Shown here one piece after another: positions 25,690 to 34,395 of a stretch of 64,000 nucleotides of DNA. Both the position numbers and the translations under genes were made by a program. A model generated the notes under the pieces. That model was not told where the DNA came from. It did no database searches and saw nothing but the letters and a program-made list of their open reading frames with translations. This DNA comes from Maritalea mobilis (GTDB taxonomy: Bacteria; Pseudomonadota; Alphaproteobacteria; Rhodobacterales; Rhodobacteraceae). Every line of letters starts with the position of its first letter. Within the stretch, counting starts at the first letter, position 1. Location: NCBI RefSeq assembly GCF_019800885.1, contig NZ_JAHVKE010000001.1, positions 620,001-684,000 on the forward strand, given 5' to 3'.

Positions 25690-26407
25690 AGCTCTCGGCC
25701 AGCGCACCGTAGAAGATCAGCGCGGGCTTGTCGCTGCGGCCGGAGGCAAGTTGCTTTGCCAGGGCCGCCAGCGTGCTGCGGCTATAGGCGGCGTCGGGCG
25801 TGCCCACGGCCTCGGCCAGCATGGCGGGCGTGTCGGGGGACATGCCATGCGCCATCAGCATGTCGGCCAGCAACGGAAAGGTGCGTTTACCCATGAAGAC
25901 CACGGTGCAGGCCATGGGGTCGGCCAGCGCCGCGAGGTTCAGATCCTTGGGCAAGCCGCCGGAGACATCGTGCCCGGTGATGAACTGCACCCGCCGCGCG
26001 CTCATCCGCCGGGTCAACGGGATCGCGGCGGCGGCGGCGGCCGCGAAGGGAGAGGCCACGCCGGGCACGATCTCGAAGGGGATGTCCGCGGCGCGCAGCG
26101 CGATCAGCTCTTCTTCCAGCCGCCCGAACAGGGCGCTGTCACCGGATTTCAGGCGCACGACCCGCCCCCCGGCAAGCGCATGATCCACCAGCAACTGGCT
26201 GACATGCTCCTGCTTGGGCGATGGCCGCCCGGCCCGCTTGCCGACAGGCACAAGCTCCGCATCCGGCCTTGCATGCGACAGGATCGGACCGGCCGACAGG
26301 TCGTCATACAGGATCGCGTCCGCGCGCTTCAGCCGGTCCAGTGCCTTCAGCGTCAGAAGCTCCGGATCGCCCGGACCGGATCCAACGAAACTGACGAACC
26401 CGGTCAT
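25676..26407 (-). CDS. cobA: uroporphyrinogen-III C-methyltransferase CobA
   Basis: This 243-residue enzyme converts uroporphyrinogen III to precorrin-2 with two methyl transfers. It has the SUMT signatures FVGSGPGDPELLTLKALD at the N-terminus and RLKSGDSALFGRLEEE near residue 83, plus the VPGVASPFAAAAAAAIPLTRR loop. There is no CysG dehydrogenase domain, so it is the cobalamin or general SUMT form. Its start overlaps by ATGA a 37-codon ORF that in turn overlaps cobM. Confidence 0.93.
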   Translation of the reverse strand: MTGFVSFVGSGPGDPELLTLKALDRLKRADAILYDDLSAGPILSHARPDAELVPVGKRAGRPSPKQEHVSQLLVDHALAGGRVVRLKSGDSALFGRLEEELIALRAADIPFEIVPGVASPFAAAAAAAIPLTRRMSARRVQFITGHDVSGGLPKDLNLAALADPMACTVVFMGKRTFPLLADMLMAHGMSPDTPAMLAEAVGTPDAAYSRSTLAALAKQLASGRSDKPALIFYGALAESYDRD

Positions 26408-26517
26408 GCGGTCCCTCCTGCGGTCAGGTGACGTCTGAGCGCCGTGGCCATGGTGCCGGAGCGCAACATACCGGGGGCCAAATCCACCCGGCCTGGACGA
26501 AAGCGACTGTCAGTCAT
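26404..26517 (-). CDS. 37-residue ORF coupled between cobM and cobA
   Basis: I do not recognise this peptide. It starts [20 protein letters not shown] and is basic, without a signal or membrane segment. The ORF starts inside the cobM stop region (8-bp overlap), and its TGA overlaps the cobA ATG. This is exactly how the neighbouring cob genes are spaced. That packing argues it is translated, either as a small protein or as a device that carries ribosomes from cobM to cobA. A start two codons earlier (26523) is possible. Confidence 0.5.
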   Translation of the reverse strand: MTDSRFRPGRVDLAPGMLRSGTMATALRRHLTAGGTA

Positions 26518-27304
26518 CGCCATCGCTCCATCCTGCCCATGGGCTGTCGGCCGATTGCGGACGGTAGCGGCGGTCGTAATCCGGCGCGTAGAGACGGCTT
26601 TCGGCAAATCCCGTTGCCCCGATCGCCCGCCCTACGAGGATCAGTGCGGTGCGCTCGATCCCGTCGGGCATCGCGTCTTCGATGGTCGAGAGCGTCCCGC
26701 GCACGATCCGCTCGTCCGGCCAGCTTGCGCGCCAGATGACGGCGATGGGACACTCCGCGCCGTAATGCGGGGTCAACTCGGCCACCACGCGGCCCAGGTT
26801 CTGGATCGACAGATGGATGGCCAGCGTCGCACCCGTGGCGCCGAAAGCGGCCAGCGTTTCACCCTCGGGCATCGAGGAGGCGCGGCCTTGCGTGCGGGTC
26901 AGAACCACCGATTGCGCGATCCCCGGCAGCGTCAGTTCCGCGCCAAGGGCGGCTGCGGCGGCCGAGAAGGACGGCACGCCGGGCGTGACGGTATAGGGGA
27001 TCTGCATCGCGTCTAGGCGGCGCAACTGTTCCCCCATCGCGGACCAGACCGACAGGTCGCCGGAATGCAGCCGCGCGATATCCTGCCCCGCGTCATGGGC
27101 GGCCGCGATCTCGGCCATGATCGCGTCGAGGTCCATCGCCGCCGTGTTCACGATCCGCGCCCCCTCGGGGCAATGGGACAGCACGGCCTCGGGCACCAGC
27201 GACCCGGCATAGAGGCAGACCGGGCATTGCGCGATCAGGTCACGACCCCGGAGTGTCAGAAGATCGGCAGCGCCCGGCCCGGCGCCGATGAAATGCACGG
27301 TCAT
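26510..27304 (-). CDS. cobM: precorrin-4 C11-methyltransferase CobM
   Basis: This 264-residue SAM-dependent enzyme methylates C-11 of precorrin-4 to give precorrin-5. The N-terminus [18 protein letters not shown], the [17 protein letters not shown] motif near residue 88 and [16 protein letters not shown] near residue 117 are diagnostic for CobM/CbiF. It overlaps cobE by four bases at its start. Confidence 0.94.
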   Translation of the reverse strand: MTVHFIGAGPGAADLLTLRGRDLIAQCPVCLYAGSLVPEAVLSHCPEGARIVNTAAMDLDAIMAEIAAAHDAGQDIARLHSGDLSVWSAMGEQLRRLDAMQIPYTVTPGVPSFSAAAAALGAELTLPGIAQSVVLTRTQGRASSMPEGETLAAFGATGATLAIHLSIQNLGRVVAELTPHYGAECPIAVIWRASWPDERIVRGTLSTIEDAMPDGIERTALILVGRAIGATGFAESRLYAPDYDRRYRPQSADSPWAGWSDGDD

Positions 27305-27684
27305 GTCTCGTCCCTTTTCGCCAGAGCGCAGGTCGCAAGGCCATCCTGCGACACCACGCGCGGGGCCAGCAGGCGCGCGCCCGGCCCAGCTGCAGCCAGC
27401 GCCGCCGCTTCGGCCACGCTGCCGGTTCCGCGCGCCGCGCGCGACGGCTTGGATTGCGTGCGCGTCTCCTGCCGCGAGAGGGTGGCCGCGTCAACCGCAT
27501 GAACCGGCAGGCCAAGCCCCGCCGCGAAACTGGTGAAGGCCGCCATTTGCGCCTTGTCCTCGGCGGTTGCGAGGACAGACACACGCGTTGAGCCACCCGC
27601 CCGGCTCAGCGCATCCGCGAGACTGTCGCGAGTGGCAGACGCCCGAAATCCGAACCCCGCGACAATCACAGCACGACCTGCCAT
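27301..27684 (-). CDS. cobE: cobalamin biosynthesis protein CobE (CbiG C-terminal-like)
   Basis: This 127-residue protein matches CobE/CbiG C-terminal domains: [21 protein letters not shown] at the start, [13 protein letters not shown] near residue 40 and a central [18 protein letters not shown]. The biochemical role of CobE is unsettled; it is needed for cobalamin synthesis in Pseudomonas denitrificans. ATG 27684 lies 19 bp inside the 3' end of cobL. Confidence 0.85.
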   Translation of the reverse strand: MAGRAVIVAGFGFRASATRDSLADALSRAGGSTRVSVLATAEDKAQMAAFTSFAAGLGLPVHAVDAATLSRQETRTQSKPSRAARGTGSVAEAAALAAAGPGARLLAPRVVSQDGLATCALAKRDET

Positions 27685-28865
27685 TGCACCACCGGATAGG
27701 CGGATTTCCAGCCGCGCTTCGACCCAAGGGGCGCGGCCTCGGACAGCGCGATGCGCAGGAGCGTTCCGCCCAAACGGCCTGACCACTCCGTCAGCAGCGC
27801 CTCGGACTCCAGCGTGACCGCATGGGCCACAAGGCGCGTGCCCGGCGCTAGCCGGGTGGTCAGGACGGTGAGGAGATCGTTGGACAAACCGCCCCCGATG
27901 AACACCGCATGCGGCAAGGGAAGGCCGTCCAGCGCCATCGGGGCCTCCCCTTCGACGATCTGCAGACGGTCCACGCCCAATCGGTCGGCATTGTTGCGGA
28001 TGCGCGCGGCACGGTCGGAGCGTGCCTCGATGCTGATGGCCTCGGTCGTCGGATGCGACAGCAGCCATTCAATGGCGATGGAGCCCGACCCGCCGCCGAT
28101 ATCCCAAAGCGTTTCGAACGGACGCGGGGCCAGCGCGGACAGGGCCAGCGCGCGGACCGGGCGCTTGGTGATCTGGCCATCGCTGTCGAAGACATCGTCC
28201 GCGAGTCCGGAGGCGCAGGGCAGCGGTGCGCCCTCGCCGGCCACCTCGACCGCAACGGCAACCGGGTGGACGAACCCGGCATCCGTCAAGGTCTCGGCCG
28301 TGGCCTCGGTCAGGCGTTCGCGCGGGCCGCCCAAGGCCTCCATGACCGTCAGGCCGCTTGCCCCGAACCCTTCTTCCGCCAGGTAGCGGGCAAGGTCCAT
28401 TACGCTCTCGCCATCCCGCAGCAGGACAATCGCGCGCACACCCGGCGCGAGATGCGGCTTCAACCGGGACAGGGGCGCAGCATGCAGGCCAAGGCAAAAC
28501 GTGCGCTCCAACGGCCAGCCGAGGCGCGCGGCGGCCAGCGAAAAACTCGAAGCCCCCGGCACGGCGCGCCACTCGTCGCGATCCAGCTTGCGCGCGATGA
28601 CGGCGCCTGCGCCGAACCAGAACGGATCACCCGAGGCCAAAACGACCACGCGCCGCCCTCGCAAGCGCATCAGGATGGGCAGGCCATCGGCAAAGGGCAC
28701 CGGCCACTCGATCGTCTCGGCGGCCAGATCGCCCAGCAGTGCAAGATGCCGCCTTGCGCCCATGACCACCTCTGCCGCATCCAGCGCGCGACGGCTTGCG
28801 GGCGGCAACCCGTCCGGGCCATCTTCGCCCAGACCCACGATGGTAAGCCACGGAGCCTCAGCCAT
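27666..28865 (-). CDS. cobL: precorrin-6Y C5,15-methyltransferase (decarboxylating) CobL
   Basis: This 399-residue fused enzyme methylates C-5 and C-15 of precorrin-6B and decarboxylates the acetate at C-12. Residues 1 to about 200 are the CbiE-type methylase (LTIVGLGEDGPDGLPP; VLASGDPFWFGAG). The C-terminal part is the CbiT-type Rossmann methylase (LWDIGGGSGSIAIEWL near residue 240). The ATG at 28865-28863 shares two bases with the cobK ATG on the other strand, so no non-coding DNA separates the divergent pair. Its message must start inside or beyond cobK. Confidence 0.94.
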   Translation of the reverse strand: MAEAPWLTIVGLGEDGPDGLPPASRRALDAAEVVMGARRHLALLGDLAAETIEWPVPFADGLPILMRLRGRRVVVLASGDPFWFGAGAVIARKLDRDEWRAVPGASSFSLAAARLGWPLERTFCLGLHAAPLSRLKPHLAPGVRAIVLLRDGESVMDLARYLAEEGFGASGLTVMEALGGPRERLTEATAETLTDAGFVHPVAVAVEVAGEGAPLPCASGLADDVFDSDGQITKRPVRALALSALAPRPFETLWDIGGGSGSIAIEWLLSHPTTEAISIEARSDRAARIRNNADRLGVDRLQIVEGEAPMALDGLPLPHAVFIGGGLSNDLLTVLTTRLAPGTRLVAHAVTLESEALLTEWSGRLGGTLLRIALSEAAPLGSKRGWKSAYPVVQWQVVL

Positions 28866-29619
28866 GACGCAGACCCTCCTGATCCTTGCCGGCACGAGCG
28901 AGGCCACCGCGCTCGCCCGCGCCGTGGCGGAGCGTGGCATGGTCGGCACGGTCTCCTTCGCGGGCCGGGTGGAGCGCCCCTTGCGCCAGCCCCTGCCGCA
29001 GCGCGTCGGCGGGTTCGGCGAGGCCGAGGGACTGGCGCGTTACCTTGCCGAGGCGGGGATCACCCATGTCATCGACGCGACCCACCCGTTCGCGGTGCAG
29101 ATGAGCCGCAATGCCGTAGAGGCCTGCGCGATGGCCGATGTTCCGCTTCTGGCGCTGACACGGCCCGAATGGCAGCCCGTGCCCGGCGACCGCTGGCAGC
29201 GCGTACCTGATATCGCGGGCGCGGTGGCGGCGCTCGACCGGCCCCGGATGACCGTCATGCTGGCCGTGGGACGGATGCACCTGGCCGAGTTCGCGCCCAA
29301 CCCGCAGCATCGCTACCTGCTGCGGCTGGTCGATCCGCCCAGCCACCCCCTGCCCTTTCCCGAGGCCGAGGTTATCGTCGATCGCGGCCCGTTCGACGAG
29401 GCAGCGGATCGCGCCCTGATGGAACGCTACGGCGTTGACCTTGTCGTGTCGAAAAACGCGGGGGGAACGGGCGCCTATGCCAAGATCGCCGCAGCCCGTG
29501 CGCTGGACCTGCCCGTCCTGATGATCGACCGGCCGCCCCAGCCGGAGCGGCGCGAGGCCCATGACGTGGCCGAGGTCTTGGGCTGGCTGGCTCATTCCGG
29601 CACCGACCTCGGGGTATAG
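28864..29619 (+). CDS. cobK: precorrin-6A reductase CobK
   Basis: This 251-residue NADPH-dependent enzyme reduces precorrin-6A to precorrin-6B, the step before CobL. It starts with the Rossmann-like LLILAGTSEATALARAVAE and contains THVIDATHPFAVQMSRNA near residue 72 and SKNAGGTGAYAKIAAARAL near residue 197. It is the only plus-strand gene among cobF-cobH. Its start codon overlaps that of cobL (CATG at 28863-28866), and its 3' end overlaps the 3' end of cobJ by 28 bp. Its ribosome site therefore lies inside cobL. Confidence 0.93.
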   Translation: MTQTLLILAGTSEATALARAVAERGMVGTVSFAGRVERPLRQPLPQRVGGFGEAEGLARYLAEAGITHVIDATHPFAVQMSRNAVEACAMADVPLLALTRPEWQPVPGDRWQRVPDIAGAVAALDRPRMTVMLAVGRMHLAEFAPNPQHRYLLRLVDPPSHPLPFPEAEVIVDRGPFDEAADRALMERYGVDLVVSKNAGGTGAYAKIAAARALDLPVLMIDRPPQPERREAHDVAEVLGWLAHSGTDLGV

Positions 29620-30344
29620 ACGAAGGGCGTGCCGTCGCGATCGATGATCCGCGTCGCGGAGGAGCCGATCAGGACCACGGTGCGCATGTCCGCCATCTCC
29701 GGCGCGGCGTCTTTCAGGCGGACGACGCGCAGATGTTCCTCCGGGGTGGAGACGGCCCGGGCGAAAACCAGAACGCGCGACGGCTCGCAAACCTCTCGCA
29801 ACAGGTCGAGCGCGCGGCCCATGCCCTCGGGCCGGGCCTTGGAGCGCGGATTGTAAAGCGCGATGGCGAAATCCGCCTCGACGGCGAGCCGAAGGCGCTT
29901 TTCGATCAGCGCCTGCGGTTTGAGGTTGTCGCTGAGGTTGATGGCGCAGAAATCATGGCCCATCGGCGCCCCGATCCGCGCCGACGCGGCCAGCATCGCG
30001 GTGATGCCGGGCAAGACCCGGATGTCGAGGGCGCGCCAGCGGTCTGGCCCGGTCTCGACCGCCTCGAACACGGCGGAGGCCATTGCGAAAACACCCGGAT
30101 CGCCCGAACTGACGACGACGACGCGCCGGCCGTCCTCGGCCATCTGCAGCGCGTGGCGCGCCCGGTCCAACTCCTCGCGATTGTCGGTCTCGTGACGCGT
30201 CAGGCCGGGGCGGGCCGGCACACGCCGCACGTAGGGAATGTAGCCCACGACATCCGTCGCCTCGGACAGGGCTTGCCTCACCTCCGGGGTCACCAGGTCT
30301 TCGTCGCCCGGCCCCAGACCCGCGATGACGACCCAGCCGCTCAT
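29592..30344 (-). CDS. cobJ: precorrin-3B C17-methyltransferase CobJ
   Basis: This 250-residue ring-contracting methyltransferase converts precorrin-3B to precorrin-4. Motifs are VVIAGLGPGDEDLVTPEVR at the start, VVVVSSGDPGVFAMASAVFE near residue 75, and FCAINLSDNLKPQALIEKRL near residue 132 (the SD-LxPW-type loop). ATG 30344 overlaps the cobI stop by ATGA. Its last 28 bp are also the end of cobK on the other strand. Confidence 0.94.
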   Translation of the reverse strand: MSGWVVIAGLGPGDEDLVTPEVRQALSEATDVVGYIPYVRRVPARPGLTRHETDNREELDRARHALQMAEDGRRVVVVSSGDPGVFAMASAVFEAVETGPDRWRALDIRVLPGITAMLAASARIGAPMGHDFCAINLSDNLKPQALIEKRLRLAVEADFAIALYNPRSKARPEGMGRALDLLREVCEPSRVLVFARAVSTPEEHLRVVRLKDAAPEMADMRTVVLIGSSATRIIDRDGTPFVYTPRSVPE

Positions 30345-31081
30345 GGCCGCCGCCCCTGGCCATGGACAATGACGATGGAGAAATAGGGCGCCGCGCGGTT
30401 GCCCGCCTCGATCAGCGGAACCGCGGTTTCGTGATCCATGCTGGCGCATTCCACCAGCCAGGCGCGGTCTAGCTTCCCGGCGGTTTCCAGCGCGGCGCGC
30501 ACCTTGGGCAGGTTGCGCCCGACCTTCATGACCACGATGGCGTCGGAATCGGCCATGCGCCGCGCAAGCTCTGCCTCGGGCATGGTGCCGAGCAGCACCG
30601 TCAGCACGTCGTCGCCCCAGGTCACGGGAATGCCCGTCGCCGTCCAGGCCGCGGACATGCCGGTGATCGCGGGCACGACCGTGACCGGAACGTCATCCTT
30701 CAGCCGCGTGTAGAGGTGCATGAACGAGCCGTAGAAAAACGGATCGCCTTCGCACAGAACCACCACATCCTCGCCCGCCAGTGCGATGTCGCGCAGCTTG
30801 GCAGAGACCTGTTCGTAGAACTCGGACAGGCAGGCGGCATAGGCCGGATCGTCCAGGGGGATTTCCGTCGTGACCGGGTATTCCATCGCGAATTCGCAGG
30901 CATCGGCGCGCAGCATCCCCTCGACGATGGCGCGGGCGCGCCCCGCCCGTCCCGCCTTGCGGAAGAACGCCACATGGGCGGCCCCGCGCACAAGGCGGTC
31001 GGCGCGGACGCTCATCAACTCCGGATCGCCGGGTCCAAGCCCGACGCCATGGATCGTTCCGATTTTCCGTCCCACGCTCAT
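30341..31081 (-). CDS. cobI: precorrin-2 C20-methyltransferase CobI
   Basis: This 246-residue SAM enzyme methylates C-20 of precorrin-2. Diagnostic segments are [22 protein letters not shown] at the N-terminus, [19 protein letters not shown] near residue 98 and [23 protein letters not shown] near residue 125. ATG 31081 overlaps the cobH stop by ATGA, which sets the start; a longer frame upstream is inside cobH. Confidence 0.94.
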   Translation of the reverse strand: MSVGRKIGTIHGVGLGPGDPELMSVRADRLVRGAAHVAFFRKAGRAGRARAIVEGMLRADACEFAMEYPVTTEIPLDDPAYAACLSEFYEQVSAKLRDIALAGEDVVVLCEGDPFFYGSFMHLYTRLKDDVPVTVVPAITGMSAAWTATGIPVTWGDDVLTVLLGTMPEAELARRMADSDAIVVMKVGRNLPKVRAALETAGKLDRAWLVECASMDHETAVPLIEAGNRAAPYFSIVIVHGQGRRP

Positions 31082-31707
31082 TCCGCGCGGCTCGCGATGG
31101 CGTTGATGGCGGCGACGGTGATCGCGCTGCCCCCGAGACGCCCCTCGATGATCAGACAGGGCGCGGGCTGAGCGGCCCAAAGGGCATCCTTCGACTCCGC
31201 CGCCCCGACGAACCCCACCGGGCAGCCGATGATCGCGGCGGGGCGCGGGCACTCGGGGTCCTCCAGCATTTCGAGCAGGTGGAACAGCGCCGTGGGGGCG
31301 TTGCCGATGGCCACGACGCTGCCCGCCAGATGCGGCCGCCACAGCTCCAGCGCCGCCGCAGAGCGGGTGGTGCCAAGGCGCGCGGCCAGATCTGGCACCT
31401 GCGGGTCGTGCAGGGTGCAGATCACCTCGTTCGCGGCTGGCAGGCGTTTGCGCGTGACGCCCTCGCTGACCATGCGCGCATCGCACAGGATCGGTGCGCC
31501 TGCCTCCAGCGCATCTCGGGCCGCTGCGACCATGCCCGGCGAAAACCGGGCGTGCTTTTCCAGCCCCACCATCCCGGCGGCGTGGATCATCCGGACGGCG
31601 ACCTGCTCTTCGTCACTGTCGAAGCGCGCCAGATCGGCCTCGGCACGGATGGTCGCGAAGCTTTCGGCATAGATCGCCGCGCCGTCTGTTTCGTAGCTGT
31701 AGGGCAT
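31078..31707 (-). CDS. cobH: precorrin-8X methylmutase CobH
   Basis: This 209-residue enzyme moves the methyl group from C-11 to C-12 to form hydrogenobyrinate. The catalytic histidine is His42 in [10 protein letters not shown], followed by the [16 protein letters not shown] and [14 protein letters not shown] segments of the family. The expected start [13 protein letters not shown] is at ATG 31707. The frame stays open upstream for a further 67 codons without an ATG near its beginning; that stretch is annotated as a probable cobG remnant. Confidence 0.93.
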   Translation of the reverse strand: MPYSYETDGAAIYAESFATIRAEADLARFDSDEEQVAVRMIHAAGMVGLEKHARFSPGMVAAARDALEAGAPILCDARMVSEGVTRKRLPAANEVICTLHDPQVPDLAARLGTTRSAAALELWRPHLAGSVVAIGNAPTALFHLLEMLEDPECPRPAAIIGCPVGFVGAAESKDALWAAQPAPCLIIEGRLGGSAITVAAINAIASRAE

Positions 31708-31908
31708 GGGTCCGCCGCCGATGAGGTCTGTCACGCGCCGCGGGGCGATGCCACGGCGCATGGGGTCATCCCATGGCACGCCGGTCGTGACAAGATCAAA
31801 GCGCCCATCCGGGCCCAACTCTGTCAGGTAAAATGGACAGCCATGCGCAGAACGCGCGGCGCTAGCGCAGAAAACGCAACGCCCATTGTGGAGTCCTGTC
31901 GCATTCTC
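31708..31908 (-). pseudogene. probable 3' remnant of cobG (precorrin-3B synthase), in frame with cobH
   Basis: The 67 codons upstream of cobH, in the same frame, translate into protein-like sequence. A cysteine-containing part ([20 protein letters not shown]) is followed by [18 protein letters not shown] and [16 protein letters not shown]. The second part resembles the end of CobG (pattern DGRFDLVxxGxxxDxPxxxGL) that follows its iron-sulfur cysteines. cobG commonly precedes cobH. No start codon exists in this stretch except a TTG at 31818 and a late ATG. The left part ends at a TAG, and nnrS begins 80 bp farther on the other strand. An N-terminal extension of CobH is the alternative. Confidence 0.5.
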
Positions 31909-31987
31909 CTATGTCCTGCGTCATGACAGCGACCAGGGCGCCCCGCATCGGGCGCTTGTGAGATATCGGAACTCCAGAGGAACCAAG

Positions 31988-33154
31988 GTGGGCAGCGAAC
32001 CGAGAGCATTCGACAGAACCTGGCCGCAGCGCGGGTTTCTTGCGGCGGCGGCCCGGCCAATGTTCCTGCTCGCCGCGCTCTGGGCGGCGGGCGCGGTGGC
32101 GCTTTGGCAATGGGCGCCGTCGGTCATCGCCCGCCTGCCCGATCCACTTTCGTGGCACATTCACGAGATGACTTTCGGGTTCGGCGGCGCGGCGCTTGCG
32201 GGCTACCTGTGCAGCGCCATCAGCAGCTGGACCGCCCGCGCCCCGATCCAGGGCCTGCCCGTGGCCCTGCTCGCCCTGCTCTGGGTCGGCGCGCGCGTCG
32301 CGCTATTGGTCCCGGCCCTGCCCGCATGGGTCGCCGCGCTGTGTTCGGTCGCGTTCTTCTGGAGCGTTGCGGCCCTTCTTGTCATCGAGGCCAGGCGGGC
32401 CGGCAAGGGCTGGCAGCCCATCTTCATCACTGTTGCCATGATTGGCGGCGCGATTTCCGGCACCTGGACCCTGTTCATGGCGACCGGCGCGTTTCATCCC
32501 GCCTTTCCCGCCATCGCCGTCCTCGGCTTTGCCGCCATGCTGATCCATATCGGCGGGCGCATGGTGCCGGCCTTTCTCGACTACGCCGCGAAATGGGAGG
32601 GACGCACGGTGCGCGCCGTTCCCGCCCTGCCGCGCCGCCTTACCCTTGTCGCGGTCGTGGCGGCAGCGGCCTCGCTTTCCTATGGCGCGATTGACGTTGC
32701 CTCCTTCGCCCTCATTGCCGCGGGGCTTTTGATGCTGCTCTACATCGCCACGTGGCCCTTGGCCCCGGCAGGCCGGGACGTGCTCCTCGCGATCCTGACG
32801 ATTGCCTGCGTCTGGGTGCCGGTGGGCCTTGTCCTCTGGGGCCTCTCGCTGCTTGGCATCGGCCTTGCGCCCGCCGAGGCGCAGCATGCCCTCGTCCTCG
32901 GGGCGATGGGGGGGCATTTCATGGGGCTGGGCGCGCGGGTCTTCGCCCACCGCACCGCAGAGGGGCTGAAGGCGCGCGCAGGCGTTGGCATGGCCTATCT
33001 GCTGATCCTTTGCGCCGTTCCGGCCCGCATGGCTGGTCTGCTTGACCTGTCCGCGGCGCTCTGGTGCCTCGGCTGGCTGGGCTTTGCACTGGCCATGGCC
33101 CCGCATCTGACCAGCCCGTTGCCGCGGCCCGTCTTCAGCGGATCGCGCCTCTGA
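31988..33154 (+). CDS. NnrS family haem/copper membrane protein
   Basis: This 388-residue integral membrane protein has about 12 hydrophobic segments. The motif DPLSWHIHEMTFGFGGAALAGYL near residue 55 and MLIHIGGRMVPAF near residue 189 carry the histidines expected to bind metal in NnrS. Members are linked to nitric-oxide stress and denitrification. GTG 31988 follows AGAGGA, and the preceding frame from 31886 has no family content. It lies opposite the cobG remnant and cobH and has no denitrification neighbours here. Confidence 0.85.
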   Translation: MGSEPRAFDRTWPQRGFLAAAARPMFLLAALWAAGAVALWQWAPSVIARLPDPLSWHIHEMTFGFGGAALAGYLCSAISSWTARAPIQGLPVALLALLWVGARVALLVPALPAWVAALCSVAFFWSVAALLVIEARRAGKGWQPIFITVAMIGGAISGTWTLFMATGAFHPAFPAIAVLGFAAMLIHIGGRMVPAFLDYAAKWEGRTVRAVPALPRRLTLVAVVAAAASLSYGAIDVASFALIAAGLLMLLYIATWPLAPAGRDVLLAILTIACVWVPVGLVLWGLSLLGIGLAPAEAQHALVLGAMGGHFMGLGARVFAHRTAEGLKARAGVGMAYLLILCAVPARMAGLLDLSAALWCLGWLGFALAMAPHLTSPLPRPVFSGSRL

Positions 33155-33225
33155 GGGTGATTGCGCGAAGCAAGGGCCGCGCTATGTTCCGCCCGACACG
33201 ACCAGCCATGCCGAAGGAGCCGGGA

Positions 33226-33291
33226 ATGACCGACCGCAGCCGCCACATCGCCACGACGCAGATCCGCGCCCGCGACGGGGCTGCGCAATGA
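33226..33291 (+). CDS. 21-residue upstream ORF coupled to the DUF1289 gene
   Basis: ATG 33226 has GGAG 6-9 bp upstream and opens a 21-codon frame starting MTDRSRHIATTQIRARDG. Its TGA overlaps the ATG of the next gene. It may be a leader peptide, or simply the ribosome entry for the downstream gene. No homologue comes to mind. Confidence 0.3.
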   Translation: MTDRSRHIATTQIRARDGAAQ

Positions 33292-34175
33292 CGCCCGAGG
33301 TCCGGCGCCCACCAACCACCCCCTGTCTCGGGGTATGTGTCTTCGACGCGGCGGTCGGGCGTTGCATCGGCTGCGCCCGCACGCTGGACGAAATCGCGGA
33401 ATGGGGCCGCGCCAGTGACGCCTATCGCGAAAGCGTTTGGGCCGAATTGCCCGGGCGTGCGGCCGAAATGGGGCTGACCGTTCGACGCCTCGACTGGCAG
33501 GGCGAGCGCCTTCTGGACGAGGTGGAGGCCCGGTTTGCTGCCGCCGAGGGCCGCTTCGTGGTCGGCGTCCATGGCGCGGTGGCCGAGGTGCTGCGCGCCC
33601 CGGACGAACCGTTCGAGACGGATCGCGCCGCCTCTGTCCTGACGGTGAAAACGCCGCGCGCGGCCCTGCGCGTGAAGGCCGCGACTTACCTGACCGCGTT
33701 CGAGATCCAGCGCCCCGAGGACGCGCCGGTGATTGCCCTGGCCGTGCCGAAAGGGCGCGCCGGACAGCGCGGCCCGGCGGAACTGACCGACCTGGGGCCG
33801 GACACGGAGAGCCTTCTGTCCCGTGACGCAGGCGGGCGGCGCTTCGATCTGGGCCTCGGGCGGCGTGTCGCCCGGTTCACCCTGCGCTGCTCGGCAGAGC
33901 TGTCCGACGCCATCGCGCCCCAGTGCGGAACGCCCTTGCCGGATTGCCTTGAGCGCATCGCGCCAGCGGTGCTGTCGGCCAGCCCTGTGCGGGTTGTCGA
34001 GGCCCCTTGCCTGCGCGCCGAGGTCGACACGCCCATGTCGCCGCCCGGCACCACCCCGCCCGAAGGGCCGCACACGGGGCTTCTCCCTGCGCAGATCGCG
34101 CAGGGCCGTAGCATGCCGCCAAACCTGTCCTTGCCCGACGACTACGTTCTGTCTGCCCTGTTCTACCCGTCCTGA
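33288..34175 (+). CDS. DUF1289 domain protein with long C-terminal region
   Basis: This 295-residue protein opens with a DUF1289 cysteine motif, TPCLGVCVFDAAVGRCIGCARTLDE in two halves (C-x3-C, then C-x2-C, residues 13-30). It probably binds iron-sulfur or zinc. DUF1289 proteins are usually under 100 residues. Here about 220 residues of unknown type follow, with a segment TESLLSRDAGGRRFDLGLGRRVARFTL split around residue 185 and a proline-rich part near residue 250. It is coupled to a 21-codon ORF. Function unknown; it lies between nnrS and cobP. Confidence 0.75.
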   Translation: MTPEVRRPPTTPCLGVCVFDAAVGRCIGCARTLDEIAEWGRASDAYRESVWAELPGRAAEMGLTVRRLDWQGERLLDEVEARFAAAEGRFVVGVHGAVAEVLRAPDEPFETDRAASVLTVKTPRAALRVKAATYLTAFEIQRPEDAPVIALAVPKGRAGQRGPAELTDLGPDTESLLSRDAGGRRFDLGLGRRVARFTLRCSAELSDAIAPQCGTPLPDCLERIAPAVLSASPVRVVEAPCLRAEVDTPMSPPGTTPPEGPHTGLLPAQIAQGRSMPPNLSLPDDYVLSALFYPS

Positions 34176-34395
34176 CCCGTCCGACCCTTCGCCATGTCGT
34201 CGGCTTGCCCGACCGCGTGATCAGTACCTCTGGTGAGGTCACAAGCAGCGCCCTCCGAGCGTTGTGTGAGGCCGAACAGTAGGCCGGACCGGAGAGCCTT
34301 GGATCTCAGAAAAACATGGCTTGGCGTCGGACGGCAGGAATGGCATCCCCGACACGAACATTACGCAGGGGTCCACCCCGCGGGGAGAGAGCGAT

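Noticed and set aside
31938-31955. GCGCCC/GGGCGC hairpin just upstream of nnrS
   Set aside because: A 6-bp GC stem is expected by chance in this base composition, and no FNR- or NnrR-type site accompanies it.
34176-34395. Possible cobalamin riboswitch upstream of cobP
   Set aside because: I looked for the conserved B12-box text (GCCACTG-type core and the CCGGTGAAAATCCGG-type arm) here and in front of cobB, cobH, copy 2 of cobQ and the adenosyltransferase gene and found none. A covariance-model search would be decisive.
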